From: Myxococcus guangdongensis
GTDB taxonomy: Bacteria; Myxococcota; Myxococcia; Myxococcales; Myxococcaceae
Reading direction: 5' to 3'
Length of the DNA: 64,000 nucleotides
NCBI RefSeq assembly: GCF_024198255.1
Contig: NZ_JAJVKW010000009.1
Coordinates: 248,001-312,000 of the forward strand
Shown here: positions 24,505-33,522 of the stretch, one piece after another
Layout of the letters: every line of letters begins with the position of its first letter
Position numbering within the stretch: the stretch's first letter is position 1
Notes under the pieces: model-generated
What the model was told of the DNA's origin: nothing
Seen by the model: only the letters and a program-made list of their open reading frames with translations
The model's database searches: none
Position numbers and translations under genes: made by a program

Positions 24505-26430
24505 CTACGCCTTGGCCACGCCGCCCGGAGGTGTCGAGGCGGCGGCCTCGGCGGGGGGCGCGTGGGGCCCACGCTCGCGGCCGGGGTGGATCTCCATCCC
24601 CATTTCGAACGCCGTGCTTCGGTTGCGGCCCGTGCGCTTGCTGCAATAGAGGGCCGCGTCCGCGCTGTCGACCAGGCCCTCCTGCGTGGAGGCGTCGCTG
24701 GGGAAGTGGGACACGCCGACGGAGACGGTGACGTGTCCTCCGGGCAGTCCGGGCTGCGAGAGGACCACGTGCTCCGCCACCGCGCGGCGCAGCTTCTCCG
24801 CCACGTCCATGGCGTCCAGCTTGGTGGTCTGGGGCAGCAGCAGGACGAACTCCTCGCCGCCGTAGCGCGCCAGCGTGTCCACCTTGCGCACGCGCGTGCG
24901 CAGGATGTCGCAGACGCGGCGGAGCGTCTCGTCACCCACGCGGTGGCCCGCGAGGTCATTGAGGCGCTTGAAGTGGTCCACGTCCACCATGAGCAGCGCC
25001 AGCGGCGTGCTGAAGCGCTGCGCCCGCGCCAGCTCCAGCTCCATGCGCTGGAACAGGTGGCGCCGGTTGGGCACCCCCGTCAGCGGGTCCGTCATGGTGA
25101 GCTTCACCGTCTCCGCGTGCAGCCGCGCGTTCTTCACCGCCGCCGCCGCGATGTCCGCCACCGCGGTGAGCAGCTCGATCTCCCCCGCGGAGAAGCTGGC
25201 GATGTGCGGCCGCTGGAAGTTCACCACGCCCAAGAGCGTGCCCGCGTGCACCATGGGCACCGCCAGCAGCGCGCCCGTGGTCAGCGCGTCCACCGACAGT
25301 CCGCGGCGCGCGAAGATGCTCGTCGGGTCCGCCACGTCCGGCAGGTACACGGCCTTGTGCGTCTGGGCCGCGCGTCCACACGCGCCCTCGCCCACGGCGA
25401 AGGTGAGGCCCTCCGAGCCACGGTGCTCCGGCCACGCCTGCCGCACCTCCAGCGCGCCCTCCGGGTTGAGGAGCATGATGGAGAACTCGGGGATCTGCAG
25501 CCGCTCCACCACCAGCCGGGTGACGCCGTCGAGCAGCTCGTCCAGCTCCAGCGTGTCGTTGAGCGAGCGCGTGATGTCGAACAGCAGCGACAGCTCCCGC
25601 AGGCGGTCCTCGAGCTCGTCCTTGAGCGCGAGCTTCTCCTTCACCAGCTCCAAGTCACGGTGGGTGTCGATCTCCTCCGCCTTCATGGCGGTGAGCCGCG
25701 CGAGCATCTGGTTGAAGGCGGCGCTGAGCCTGGCGATTTCATCCGTGCCGCGCACGTCCGCGCGCACCAGCAGGTCTCCCGCCTCCGCGCGCCCCATCGC
25801 CGCGCTCAGCCGACGCAGTGGGCGCGTGAGGTTGAAGTGCAGCGAGAGCGCGATGACCAGCGCGAGCAGGATGGCGAACAGCGCCATGGAGGCCAGCGCG
25901 CCACCGAACACGTGCGTGAGCTGCTGGTGCAGCGCGGGCTCCAACATCCGCATCTGCAGCACGCTCTCGCCGGGGACCTCTCCGCGCGTGTGACAGCCGG
26001 CGCACTCGGGCCCGCCCAAGGGGCGCACCACCTCGGTGACGCCGTCCGCCGAGCGCGCCGACTCCGGGCCGGGGCGGGTGAGCCTCGCGGCCTCGCGGTG
26101 CTTCGTGCCCACCTCCGACGGGTTGCGAGACCAGCGGATGGTGCCGTCCGCCGTCAGCACGCGCACGTCCTCGACGGAGCGGAACAGCCGCGTGTCGGAG
26201 TGCAGCACCTCCGTCACCGCCCCGTGCGCGGCGGCGCCAGGAGGCTGCGGCAACATGAAGGTGGAGGCGACGAACTCCGCGAGCGCGAGCGACTCCACCT
26301 GCGTGGCGTCCTGCACCGCCACCCGCGCCTCACGCCAGAAGTGCCCCACGCCCAGCAGCGCCACCACCAGTCCCGGCAGAGCGATGCTCCAGAGGAGCTT
26401 CCGGCCTACGGTGTCGGGACCCAGGGGCAT
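24505..26430 (-). CDS. Membrane diguanylate cyclase: periplasmic sensor with CxxCH, HAMP, GAF, GGDEF
   Basis: 641 residues. TM1 (about 12-29), a periplasmic domain of 150 residues holding PECAGCHTRGE (C143, C146, H147: a covalent c-type heme motif), TM2 (about 178-198), HAMP (199-250), a short coiled coil, GAF (about 285-440) and GGDEF (about 450-610). The active site is YGGEEF and the inhibitory I-site RKVD stands five residues before it, so product inhibition by c-di-GMP is expected. It should make c-di-GMP from GTP in response to redox state, NO or another heme ligand, with a second input at GAF. Heme binding is inferred from motif. Transcribed divergently from pgeF. Confidence 0.88.
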   Translation of the reverse strand: MPLGPDTVGRKLLWSIALPGLVVALLGVGHFWREARVAVQDATQVESLALAEFVASTFMLPQPPGAAAHGAVTEVLHSDTRLFRSVEDVRVLTADGTIRWSRNPSEVGTKHREAARLTRPGPESARSADGVTEVVRPLGGPECAGCHTRGEVPGESVLQMRMLEPALHQQLTHVFGGALASMALFAILLALVIALSLHFNLTRPLRRLSAAMGRAEAGDLLVRADVRGTDEIARLSAAFNQMLARLTAMKAEEIDTHRDLELVKEKLALKDELEDRLRELSLLFDITRSLNDTLELDELLDGVTRLVVERLQIPEFSIMLLNPEGALEVRQAWPEHRGSEGLTFAVGEGACGRAAQTHKAVYLPDVADPTSIFARRGLSVDALTTGALLAVPMVHAGTLLGVVNFQRPHIASFSAGEIELLTAVADIAAAAVKNARLHAETVKLTMTDPLTGVPNRRHLFQRMELELARAQRFSTPLALLMVDVDHFKRLNDLAGHRVGDETLRRVCDILRTRVRKVDTLARYGGEEFVLLLPQTTKLDAMDVAEKLRRAVAEHVVLSQPGLPGGHVTVSVGVSHFPSDASTQEGLVDSADAALYCSKRTGRNRSTAFEMGMEIHPGRERGPHAPPAEAAASTPPGGVAKA

Positions 26431-26622
26431 GGCGCGTTCGCGTCACTTCGTTCGAAAAGACGACACTCGTTTCACGAAGAGTCCGCGGAATTGTCAATGG
26501 GCTGACGCGGACTGTCAAACGTACTTCCATGGGAAATTTATCATTCCGTTGGCGCATCCGGCTGGCGCGAGCCGACGTCCGCGTGCGTCGCGCGGGAAGG
26601 GGAGGTTAGAAGAGGCTTCCCC
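26431..26622. promoter_or_regulatory. Divergent control region, diguanylate cyclase / pgeF
   Basis: 192 bp with local AT enrichment unlike the flanks (around 26,450-26,550). Contains GTCA-N6-TGAC (26493-26506) and offset arms TCCGCG/CGCGGA (26482-26487, 26506-26511). A weak plus-strand promoter is possible: TGTCAA near 26513 with TTTATC at 26537-26542. No single site is convincing, but the base composition marks it as the promoter region. Confidence 0.4.
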
Positions 26623-27387
26623 ATGTCGATTGAGTTGCTGACGTCCCGACTGCTGCCCGTCCCTCACGGCTTCGCGACGCGCGCGGGTGGCGTGTCCGAA
26701 GGTCCGTTCTCCTCGCTGAACCTGGGCTTCTCCACCGGAGACGCACCGGAGAAGGTGGAGGAGAACCTGCGTCGGCTCGCGGGCGCGGCGGGTGCGCCGC
26801 TGGGGGCGTTGTCCCGCGTGTCACAAGTCCATGGCGACCGGGTGCTGGAGGCGCGCGTCGAGCCCGTGGAGGACACGCTGCGGCCGGTGGAGGGCGAGGC
26901 GGACGCGCTGTGGACGGAGGTTCCTGGCACCTGGGTGGCGGTGGGCACGGCGGATTGTGTGCCGGTGGTGTTGGTGGACCCGGACGGGCGGCGTGTGGCG
27001 GCGATCCACTCGGGGTGGAAGGGGACGGACCTGTCCATCAGCGCGCGCGCCGTGGAGACGCTGGTGGCGCGAGGGGCCCGGCCGGAGCGGCTGCTCGCGG
27101 CGGTGGGGCCCGCCATCCAGCGCTGCTGCTACGAGGTGTCGGAGGAGCTGGGGCAGCGCTTCACGCGGCGCTTCGGCGCGGAGGTCGTGGAGGTGGAGCC
27201 CTCCGGCCGCGTCCGGTTGGACCTGGCCCGGGCGGTGCGGATGACGCTGATGGGCGCGGGGCTGCGGCCGGAGCACGTGGACGTGCTACAGGCCTGTACC
27301 GCGTGTGAGCCCTCGCGGTTCTTCTCCCACCGCCGTGACGCGGGGCGTACCGGGCGGCATCTGAACCTGGTGGTGAACCGGTTCTAG
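26623..27387 (+). CDS. pgeF: Peptidoglycan editing factor PgeF (YfiH, multicopper-oxidase-like fold)
   Basis: 254 residues. PgeF is a purine-nucleoside-acting or amidase-like enzyme that removes wrongly built L-Ser muropeptide precursors in E. coli. The active-site set is complete: H70 (VSQVHGD), C112 (GTADCVPVV) and H129 (AAIHSGWKG), followed by AVGPAIQRCCYEV and a C-terminal SHRRDAGRTGRHLNLV. Length is standard. Start ATG 26623 follows a weak GGGAGG-like site (GGGGAGG about 18 nt upstream), so the exact ribosome site is unclear. It stands at the head of a plus-strand run leading to dprA. Confidence 0.93.
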   Translation: MSIELLTSRLLPVPHGFATRAGGVSEGPFSSLNLGFSTGDAPEKVEENLRRLAGAAGAPLGALSRVSQVHGDRVLEARVEPVEDTLRPVEGEADALWTEVPGTWVAVGTADCVPVVLVDPDGRRVAAIHSGWKGTDLSISARAVETLVARGARPERLLAAVGPAIQRCCYEVSEELGQRFTRRFGAEVVEVEPSGRVRLDLARAVRMTLMGAGLRPEHVDVLQACTACEPSRFFSHRRDAGRTGRHLNLVVNRF

Positions 27388-27407
27388 GGCGGCTTCCAGC
27401 CGTTTTC

Positions 27408-27437
27408 TTGACGCTCTTGGACGTGCCTTCCTATCCT
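27408..27437 (+). promoter_or_regulatory. Candidate promoter for the CpoB-like lipoprotein gene
   Basis: TTGACG (27408-27413), 18-bp spacer, TATCCT (27432-27437). Transcription would begin near 27444, only about 9 nt before the preferred TTG start, within the GGGGGA ribosome site. So either the leader is extremely short or the true promoter is upstream. Confidence 0.4.
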
Positions 27438-27452
27438 CGCGGGGGACTTCCC

Positions 27453-28340
27453 TTGCGTCCATCGAGGCCCGTGCTCGCGCGCTCCGTCATCTTCCGCCTG
27501 CTCGTTGCCGCGCCGCTGTGCGCGCTGTGCGCCTGTGCCAACAACGCCGCCTCCCAGGCGGACGTCGGGGCGCTGACGGCCGAGGTGCGCGCGCTGCGTG
27601 AGTCCCAGTCCCGGCTGGTGGAGCGGCTGGAGCGCCTGGAGGCCCATGCCGCGGTGGACCGCGCGCGCGCGACCCCGAGCGCCGCCCGGCCCGCGTCCTC
27701 CTCGACGGTGCCCGTCACGGCGGTGGAGTCGGGTGGGGCGCTGATGGCCACGCCGGACTTGTCCGTGGTGAAGCTCAAGCCGCGCTTCGAGCCCGCGCCC
27801 AAGCTGAACACGCAGGTGGCGGTGACGGAGCCGGACTCCGAGCAGATGGAGATGTTCATCAGCCCCGTGGGCGAGGACTCCGCGCCCATGGCCGCCATCT
27901 CCTCGGGCGGCGCCACCATGGTGAGCACGCGGGGCGAGGACCCCGCGGACCAGGCGGACCCGGACGTGCTCGACGCGGACTACGAGAAGTACGTGTCCAT
28001 GCTGCGCACCGGCAACGTGGAGGGGGGCGTGCAGCGCCTGCGCCGCTTCTCCGAGGAGAACCCCCGCCACCCGCGCGCGGACAACGCGCTGTACTTCAGC
28101 GGGCTGGGGCAGATGGGGCTCAACGACTTCAAGGACGCCGCCAGCACGTTCGAGCGGCTGATCGCCACCTATCCCGCCGGGGACGCCGTGTTGGACGGCA
28201 TGCTCCGGCTCGCCGAGTGTCGGGTGCGGCTCAACCAGGCCGCGGATGCCCGGGCTCTCTACACGCGCGTCGTCACCCAGTTCCCGGGGACGGCCGCCGC
28301 CACGCAGGCGGAGCAGCGGCTCGCCGCGCTCTCGCAGTGA
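27453..28340 (+). CDS. CpoB/YbgF-like lipoprotein with coiled coil and TPR
   Basis: 295 residues from TTG 27453, chosen for GGGGGA 6 nt upstream and because the signal peptide then starts correctly; an in-frame TTG at 27408 is less supported. Hydrophobic segment FRLLVAAPLCALCAC gives a lipobox with the modified Cys at 28. Then a short coiled coil (LTAEVRALRESQSRLVERL), a 110-residue linker, and three TPR-like repeats (YEKYVSMLRTGNVEGGV to the C-terminus; PRADNALYFSGLGQM, DAVLDGMLRLAECRV). This matches Tol-Pal-associated CpoB/YbgF proteins that coordinate outer-membrane constriction with septal peptidoglycan synthesis. No tol-pal genes adjoin, but TolQ/R homologues lie 5 kb downstream. Confidence 0.75.
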   Translation: MRPSRPVLARSVIFRLLVAAPLCALCACANNAASQADVGALTAEVRALRESQSRLVERLERLEAHAAVDRARATPSAARPASSSTVPVTAVESGGALMATPDLSVVKLKPRFEPAPKLNTQVAVTEPDSEQMEMFISPVGEDSAPMAAISSGGATMVSTRGEDPADQADPDVLDADYEKYVSMLRTGNVEGGVQRLRRFSEENPRHPRADNALYFSGLGQMGLNDFKDAASTFERLIATYPAGDAVLDGMLRLAECRVRLNQAADARALYTRVVTQFPGTAAATQAEQRLAALSQ

Positions 28341-28366
28341 AGTCTTCATCGAAAGGAAGTCGTGCG

Positions 28367-29602
28367 ATGCGCTCCCGGATCCTCACCTCGCTGATGTTGA
28401 GCCTCGCCGTCGCCCCCGCCTGGAGCGCGCTCGCGCAGCAGGAGGGTGGCGAGCAGGACGACACGGAGGCCGGCGGAGAGACTGAAGGCGCCGACGTCAT
28501 GGACGAGGCCCCCGAGCCCCCCTCGGGCGGCACCACCGTGCAGCTGCCTCCGGGCGCGCCCAAGGGCCGCGAGAGCGCGCCGGGCACCGTCCACACGGTG
28601 CAGGAGGGCGACACGCTGTGGGACCTGTCCCAGCGCTACCTGGACAGCCCCTGGTACTGGCCGAAGGTCTGGTCCTACAACCCGGAGATCGCCAACCCGC
28701 ATTGGATCTACCCGGGCAACCAGGTGCGCTTCTTCGGCTCGGGCGAGGAGGTCCCCCAGCGCGTGGAGACCGAGCAGGACCCCGGGGACGTGGTCGCGCC
28801 CACCGAGTTCGCCGACAACAACAACGTCACCGTGACGGGGAAGATTGGCTACGACGTGTCCTCGTCGCGCCCGGTGACGACGCAGGGCTTCGTGACGCCG
28901 CGTGAGCTGGACGAGGCGGGCCGCATCGAGGGCTCGCCCAACGGCGCGCACATGCTGTCCTTCCCCGACAACGTCTACGTGCGCTTCAAGCGCAAGGCGG
29001 ACGCGAAGGTGGGCGACCGCTACGTCGTCTTCCACACCACGCAGGCGGTGCACCACCCCCGCACGGGCGCCAAGCTGGGCTACCTGACGGACTTCGCGGG
29101 CACGCTGCGCGTGGTGCGCGTGGACAAGGGCCTGGTGACGGCGCAGATCGTCGACACCTGGGACGGCATCGAGCGCGGCTTCCTGGTGGGCCCCTACGGG
29201 GAGAAGCTGACCGAGCGCGTGGCCCCGCGGCCGAACACGAACTCCAAGGACCTCAACGCCACCGTCATCACCTCGCTGGTGCCGTACCTGACGCTCCTGG
29301 GCGAGCACAACACCATCGTCGTGGACAAGGGCAGCGCGGACGGCGTGCAGCTGGGCAACACCTTCGTCATCCTGCGCCAGGGAGATCCGGCGCGCGCGGT
29401 GCTGGGCAAGAAGGTCAAGCCCGCCCAGTCGGAGGCGGACAAGGCGCTGCCCTGGGAGCGCATCGGCACGTGCATGGTGACCGAGGTGAAGGAGCGCACC
29501 AACAACTGCCTGATGATGAACTCCCTGGAAGAGGTCGCCACGGGAGACCGCGCGCTCATGCGTCCGAGCGGCGCGGCGCCGGCGCCCAGCGCCAGCCGCT
29601 GA
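28367..29602 (+). CDS. Secreted LysM-domain protein
   Basis: 411 residues, ATG with a strong GAAAGGAAG site 7 nt upstream. Signal peptide cleaved near SALA-QQ. After an acidic spacer, one LysM module at about 73-118 (VHTVQEGDTLWDLSQRYL, then WPKVWSYNPEIANPHWIYPGN) should bind peptidoglycan or chitin-like glycans. Residues 150-400 form a beta-rich region with no motif I recognise; an internal YVRFKRKADAKVGDRYVVF and DKGSADGVQLGNTFVIL resemble the repeated beta-barrel segments often found after LysM in myxobacterial and Bdellovibrio proteins. A cell-wall-anchored role is inferred. 26 bp after the CpoB-like gene, so probably cotranscribed. Confidence 0.8.
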   Translation: MRSRILTSLMLSLAVAPAWSALAQQEGGEQDDTEAGGETEGADVMDEAPEPPSGGTTVQLPPGAPKGRESAPGTVHTVQEGDTLWDLSQRYLDSPWYWPKVWSYNPEIANPHWIYPGNQVRFFGSGEEVPQRVETEQDPGDVVAPTEFADNNNVTVTGKIGYDVSSSRPVTTQGFVTPRELDEAGRIEGSPNGAHMLSFPDNVYVRFKRKADAKVGDRYVVFHTTQAVHHPRTGAKLGYLTDFAGTLRVVRVDKGLVTAQIVDTWDGIERGFLVGPYGEKLTERVAPRPNTNSKDLNATVITSLVPYLTLLGEHNTIVVDKGSADGVQLGNTFVILRQGDPARAVLGKKVKPAQSEADKALPWERIGTCMVTEVKERTNNCLMMNSLEEVATGDRALMRPSGAAPAPSASR

Positions 29603-29623
29603 GTCCGGCAGGAAAAGTGCATC

Positions 29624-29642
29624 CCCCTCCACGCCGGAGGGG
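29624..29642 (+). terminator. Terminator-like hairpin after the LysM gene
   Basis: CCCCTCC-acgcc-GGAGGGG, 7-bp GC-rich stem and 5-nt loop, 22 nt after the stop at 29602, followed by TTGAGTGCTTG (partly T-rich). It separates the LysM unit from dprA. Confidence 0.5.
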
Positions 29643-29650
29643 TTGAGTGC

Positions 29651-29679
29651 TTGACCGGTGGCGGCCCGGTGTTTATGTG
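29651..29679 (+). promoter_or_regulatory. Candidate dprA-topA promoter
   Basis: TTGACC (29651-29656), 17-bp spacer, TATGTG (29674-29679). A second AT-rich element TATATA lies at 29708-29713, 24 nt before the dprA ATG, without a clear -35. One of the two probably drives dprA-topA. Confidence 0.35.
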
Positions 29680-29737
29680 TCGCGCCCCTCCCAGGGGACC
29701 CATCTTCTATATAGGTGGGTCTGGAGTGGGGGTCGGT

Positions 29738-30859
29738 ATGGCGGACGCTGAGACGGACAGCCTCACGGCGGAGCAGCAGGCATCCCTGGCGCTCTGGGCC
29801 GTTCCCGGCCTGGGGCCGAGGACGCTGGTCGCCCTGCGCGCGTTCGCCGACGGCCGCCTGGCGCCCCTGGCCTCGACTCCTGTACGGGACTGGGTGTCCG
29901 ACGCGCCGGTTTCCCCACAGGTCCGCCAGAAGCTGGCGGCGGTGGCGGGGCTGCCGGCCCTGGCGGAGCGGCTCCTGGAGCAGTGTCGGCGAAGCGGCAT
30001 GCGGGTGGCGTTCGCCGACCAGCGGGCCTACCCGGAGCGGCTGCGGGACGTCGAGGACGCGCCGCCCCTGTTGTTCCTCCGCGGCCGGCCGGGTCCTCCG
30101 CGCCGACGGGTGGCGATGGTGGGCAGCCGGCGTCCGGACCAGGGCTTCCTTCCGTTCGCCCGCTCGCTGGCCCGTCAGGTGGCCGAGGGCGGGGTGGGGG
30201 TGGTCTCCGGAGCGGCGGCGGGGGTGGACCGGGCGTGCCACTGGGGCGCGCTGGATGCGGGAGGGGAGACCTGGGCGTTCCTGGGGTCGGCGCTGGACGC
30301 GTTGGACCCGGCGCAGGCCCGGCTGCTGCCCCACTTCCTGGAGCGGGGCGGGGTGTTCTTCAGCGAGCTGCCGCCTGGGGTCCGGGCGAGCACCTCGACG
30401 TTCCCGCGGCGCAACCGCCTCATCTCCGGCGCATCGGATGCGGTCCTGGTGGTGAGGGCGGGGGCGGAGTCGGGGAGTCTGTACACGGCCCGGGCGGGGC
30501 GGGCGCAGGGACGGCCTGTCCTCGCGATGCCTGGGGACGTGCGGCAGGAGGGGGCGGCGGGCTGCAACGCGCTGTTGCGAGAGGGCCACGCGAGCGCGTG
30601 CCTGGACGTGAAGGACGTCTGGCGGGCGGTGGGTGTTGACCCTGGGTGGATGGTGGCGCCGGGCAGGGAGGATTCCTGGGCCCGGCTCTCCGCGGAAGCG
30701 CGCGGGGCCTATGCGGTGTTGGACCGGATTCCCCGGACGTTCGATGAGGTGCTGACCGGGAGCACCCTCACGCCGGCCGCGCTGGTGAGCGCGCTGGTGG
30801 AGCTGGAGATGACGGGGCTGGTCCTCCAGCACCCGGGCAGGTTGTACGAGAAGCTCTAG
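29738..30859 (+). CDS. dprA: DNA processing protein DprA (Smf)
   Basis: 373 residues from ATG 29738. DprA loads RecA on incoming single-stranded DNA in natural transformation. The N-terminal helical region has a helix-hairpin-helix-like VPGLGPRTLVALR. The central Rossmann domain shows MVGSRRPDQGF, VVSGAAAGVDRACHWGAL and the ssDNA-binding FPRRNRLISG; further PVLAMPGD and GCNALLREGHA. A C-terminal winged helix (about 310-373, TFDEVLTGSTLTPAALVSAL) ends the protein. Length and domain set are standard. topA starts 11 bp downstream with a shared transcript likely; the dprA-topA pair is widespread in bacteria. Confidence 0.92.
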   Translation: MADAETDSLTAEQQASLALWAVPGLGPRTLVALRAFADGRLAPLASTPVRDWVSDAPVSPQVRQKLAAVAGLPALAERLLEQCRRSGMRVAFADQRAYPERLRDVEDAPPLLFLRGRPGPPRRRVAMVGSRRPDQGFLPFARSLARQVAEGGVGVVSGAAAGVDRACHWGALDAGGETWAFLGSALDALDPAQARLLPHFLERGGVFFSELPPGVRASTSTFPRRNRLISGASDAVLVVRAGAESGSLYTARAGRAQGRPVLAMPGDVRQEGAAGCNALLREGHASACLDVKDVWRAVGVDPGWMVAPGREDSWARLSAEARGAYAVLDRIPRTFDEVLTGSTLTPAALVSALVELEMTGLVLQHPGRLYEKL

Positions 30860-30870
30860 GTAGGAGAGTC

Positions 30871-33447
30871 ATGGCCACGCGGACGAAGAAGAAGGCGGAA
30901 GAGACTGAGGCGACCGAGGAGAAGGCGCCCCGCAAGGCAGCCGGCAAGTCGACCGGTCGCACCGCCGCCAAGAAGAAGCCTGCGGCCAAGAAGGCCGCTG
31001 CCAAGAAGACCGCGGCCCGCCGGCGCGCGACGAAGAAGGGTGACGACGACGCGCTGCCCTCCGTGGAGGCGGACGCCGAGGAGGAGGCCACGCCGCGCGG
31101 CAAGGGGCCGCACTACCTGGTCGTCGTGGAGTCTCCCGCCAAGGCGAAGACCATCAAGAAGTACCTGGGCTCCGGCTACACGGTGAAGGCCTCCGTGGGG
31201 CACGTGAAGGACCTGCCCAAGAGCAAGATTGGCGTCGACGTGGAGCACGACTTCCAGCCCGAGTACGAGGTCATCAAGGGCAAGGAGAAGGTGCTCAACG
31301 AGCTGAAGAAGATGGCGAAGTCCGCCGACAAGGTCTTCCTGGCCACGGACCCCGACCGCGAGGGCGAGGCGATTGCGTGGCACATCAAGGAAGAGCTGGC
31401 GCATCCGGACGCGATGCGGGTGACCTTCAACGAAATCACCAAGAAGGCCATCCAGGAAGCCATCGCCCAGCCGCGTGAGCTGAACCAGGACAACTACGAC
31501 TCCCAGCAGACGCGCCGCATCCTGGACCGTCTGGTGGGCTATCAGATCTCCCCGCTGCTCTGGCAGAAGATCCGCCGGGGCCTGTCCGCCGGCCGCGTGC
31601 AGTCGGTGGCGGTGCGGCTCATCGTGGAGCGCGAGGCGGAGATCAAGGCCTTCGTCCCCGAGGAGTACTGGACGCTGGACGCGCTGCTGGAGGGCCCGTC
31701 CGGCCCGCCGCCGTTCAAGGCCAAGCTGTCCAAGGTGGACGGCAAGAAGGTGGAGCTGAAGGACCGCGTCAACACGGAGGCGCTTGTCTCCGAGTTGCAG
31801 GGCGCCGCCTTCAGCGTGGCCAAGGTGGACCGCCGCGAGCGCCGCCGCAACGCGCCCGCGCCCTTCATCACGTCCAAGCTCCAGCAGGAGGCGGCCAACC
31901 GGCTGTCCTTCACCGCGAAGAAGACGATGACGCTGGCCCAGAAGCTCTACGAGGGCGTGCCCCTCGGCGAGGAAGGCCAGACGGCGCTCATCACGTACAT
32001 GCGCACGGACTCCACGCGTCTGTCGGACGACGCCGTGAAGCAGGTGCGGGAGATGATCGGCTCGAAGTACGGCGCGGAGTACCTGCCCGAGGAGCCGGTG
32101 GTCTACAAGTCGCGCAAGAGCGCGCAGGACGCCCACGAGGCCATCCGTCCCACGTCGCTGGAGTACCCGCCGGAGCGGGTGCGGCCGTTCTTCGACGCGA
32201 TGGACGAGCAGGACATGTTCCGGCTCTACGAGCTCATCTGGAACCGCTTCGTGGCGTGCCAGATGAAGCCCGCCGTGTACGACCAGACGAGCGCGGACAT
32301 CGCCGCGGGGCGGGCCACGTTCCGCGCCTCCGGCAGCACGCTGAAGTTCCCGGGCTACCTCGCGGTGTACGGCGCGGGCCTGACGCCGGAGGAGGAGTCG
32401 GAGAAGGAGAAGGCGAAGGCCGCGGGCGAGGAGGGCGCCGACGGCGCCGACGCCGTGGGCGACCTGCCGCTGCTCAACGACAACGATCGCTTGGGCCTGC
32501 AGAAGCTCGTGCACGAGCAGCACTTCACCCAGCCGCCCCCGCGCTTCAGCGAGGCCACGCTGGTGAAGGAGCTGGAGGAGAAGGGCATCGGCCGTCCGTC
32601 CACATACGCGGCCATCCTCTCCACCATCCAGGACAAGAAGTACGTGGAGAAGCTGGAGAGCCGCTTCCGGCCCACGGACCTGGGGCAGATGACGAACGAG
32701 ATGCTCGTCAAGCACTTCCCCCACGAGCTGGACGTCACCTTCACGGCGACGATGGAGGAGAAGCTCGATCAAATCTCCGAGGGCGGCGCCAAGTGGGTGG
32801 CGGTGCTGCGCGACTTCTACGGGCCCTTCAAGGACACGCTCGAGAAGGCGAAGGCGGAGATGCGCGACGTCAAGCGCGAGGAGATCAAGACCGACATCGC
32901 CTGTGAGAAGTGCGGCAACCCCTTCGTCATCAAGTTCGGAAAGATGGGGCACTTCCTCGCCTGTTCGAACTACCCCGACTGCAAGAACACCAAGGACTTC
33001 AAGCGGGACGCCGAGGGGAAGATCGTCATCGTCGAGGAGGAGACGACGGACGAGCTGTGCGAGAAGTGCGGCAAGCCCATGGTCATCAAGCGCGGCCGCT
33101 TCGGGCGCTTCATGGCGTGCTCGGGCTACCCGGACTGCAAGACGTCCAAGCCCATCTCCATCGGCGTCAACTGCCCGGAGTGCAAGCAGGGCTACCTGAC
33201 GGAGCGCCGCAGCGGCCGGGGGAAGATCTTCTTCGGCTGCAACCGCTACCCGGACTGCCGCTTCGCCGCGTGGGACCGGCCGCTCGCCGAGTCCTGCCCC
33301 CAGTGCGCGTCGCCGTACCTCTTGCAGAAGTTCTCCAAGCGGGACGGGGCGTACATCTCCTGCCCCAACAAGGAGTGCGACTACCGGCGCGAGGTCGCGG
33401 AGCAGCCGGGCGTCCCCACGGACCCGGGGACCAGCTCGGCTGCCTGA
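30871..33447 (+). CDS. topA: DNA topoisomerase I with lysine-rich N-terminal extension
   Basis: 858 residues. Type IA topoisomerase relaxing negative supercoils. The Toprim domain starts near residue 88 (YLVVVESPAKAKTIKKYLG; acidic DPDREGEAIAWH), and the active-site tyrosine is Y376 in ITYMRTDSTR. The C-terminus has three CxxC-type zinc ribbons (CEKCGNPF, CEKCGKPM, CPECKQGY) and a fourth, incomplete-looking one (CPQCASPY to CPNKEC). Unusual: about 80 N-terminal residues rich in Lys/Ala (KKKPAAKKAAAKKTAARRRATKK), histone-H1-like, which may increase DNA binding. GGAGAG site before ATG; second gene of the dprA operon. An acidic insert GEEGADGADAVGD interrupts the core near residue 520. Confidence 0.95.
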   Translation: MATRTKKKAEETEATEEKAPRKAAGKSTGRTAAKKKPAAKKAAAKKTAARRRATKKGDDDALPSVEADAEEEATPRGKGPHYLVVVESPAKAKTIKKYLGSGYTVKASVGHVKDLPKSKIGVDVEHDFQPEYEVIKGKEKVLNELKKMAKSADKVFLATDPDREGEAIAWHIKEELAHPDAMRVTFNEITKKAIQEAIAQPRELNQDNYDSQQTRRILDRLVGYQISPLLWQKIRRGLSAGRVQSVAVRLIVEREAEIKAFVPEEYWTLDALLEGPSGPPPFKAKLSKVDGKKVELKDRVNTEALVSELQGAAFSVAKVDRRERRRNAPAPFITSKLQQEAANRLSFTAKKTMTLAQKLYEGVPLGEEGQTALITYMRTDSTRLSDDAVKQVREMIGSKYGAEYLPEEPVVYKSRKSAQDAHEAIRPTSLEYPPERVRPFFDAMDEQDMFRLYELIWNRFVACQMKPAVYDQTSADIAAGRATFRASGSTLKFPGYLAVYGAGLTPEEESEKEKAKAAGEEGADGADAVGDLPLLNDNDRLGLQKLVHEQHFTQPPPRFSEATLVKELEEKGIGRPSTYAAILSTIQDKKYVEKLESRFRPTDLGQMTNEMLVKHFPHELDVTFTATMEEKLDQISEGGAKWVAVLRDFYGPFKDTLEKAKAEMRDVKREEIKTDIACEKCGNPFVIKFGKMGHFLACSNYPDCKNTKDFKRDAEGKIVIVEEETTDELCEKCGKPMVIKRGRFGRFMACSGYPDCKTSKPISIGVNCPECKQGYLTERRSGRGKIFFGCNRYPDCRFAAWDRPLAESCPQCASPYLLQKFSKRDGAYISCPNKECDYRREVAEQPGVPTDPGTSSAA

Positions 33448-33485
33448 AAACCCAAGTGTTTACAGGGGGCTGGCCCGTCCGTGGC

Positions 33486-33515
33486 TTGACAGCTTCGGCG
33501 GGCCCGCCCTACAAC
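33486..33515 (+). promoter_or_regulatory. Promoter for the TolQ/TolR trio, apparently giving a leaderless mRNA
   Basis: TTGACA (33486-33491, perfect consensus), 18-bp spacer, TACAAC (33510-33515); with 17 bp the -10 reads CTACAA. Transcription would start at 33521-33523, at the ATG of the TolQ-like gene (33523). No Shine-Dalgarno sequence precedes that ATG. Confidence 0.5.
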
Positions 33516-33522
33516 CCGGCCA

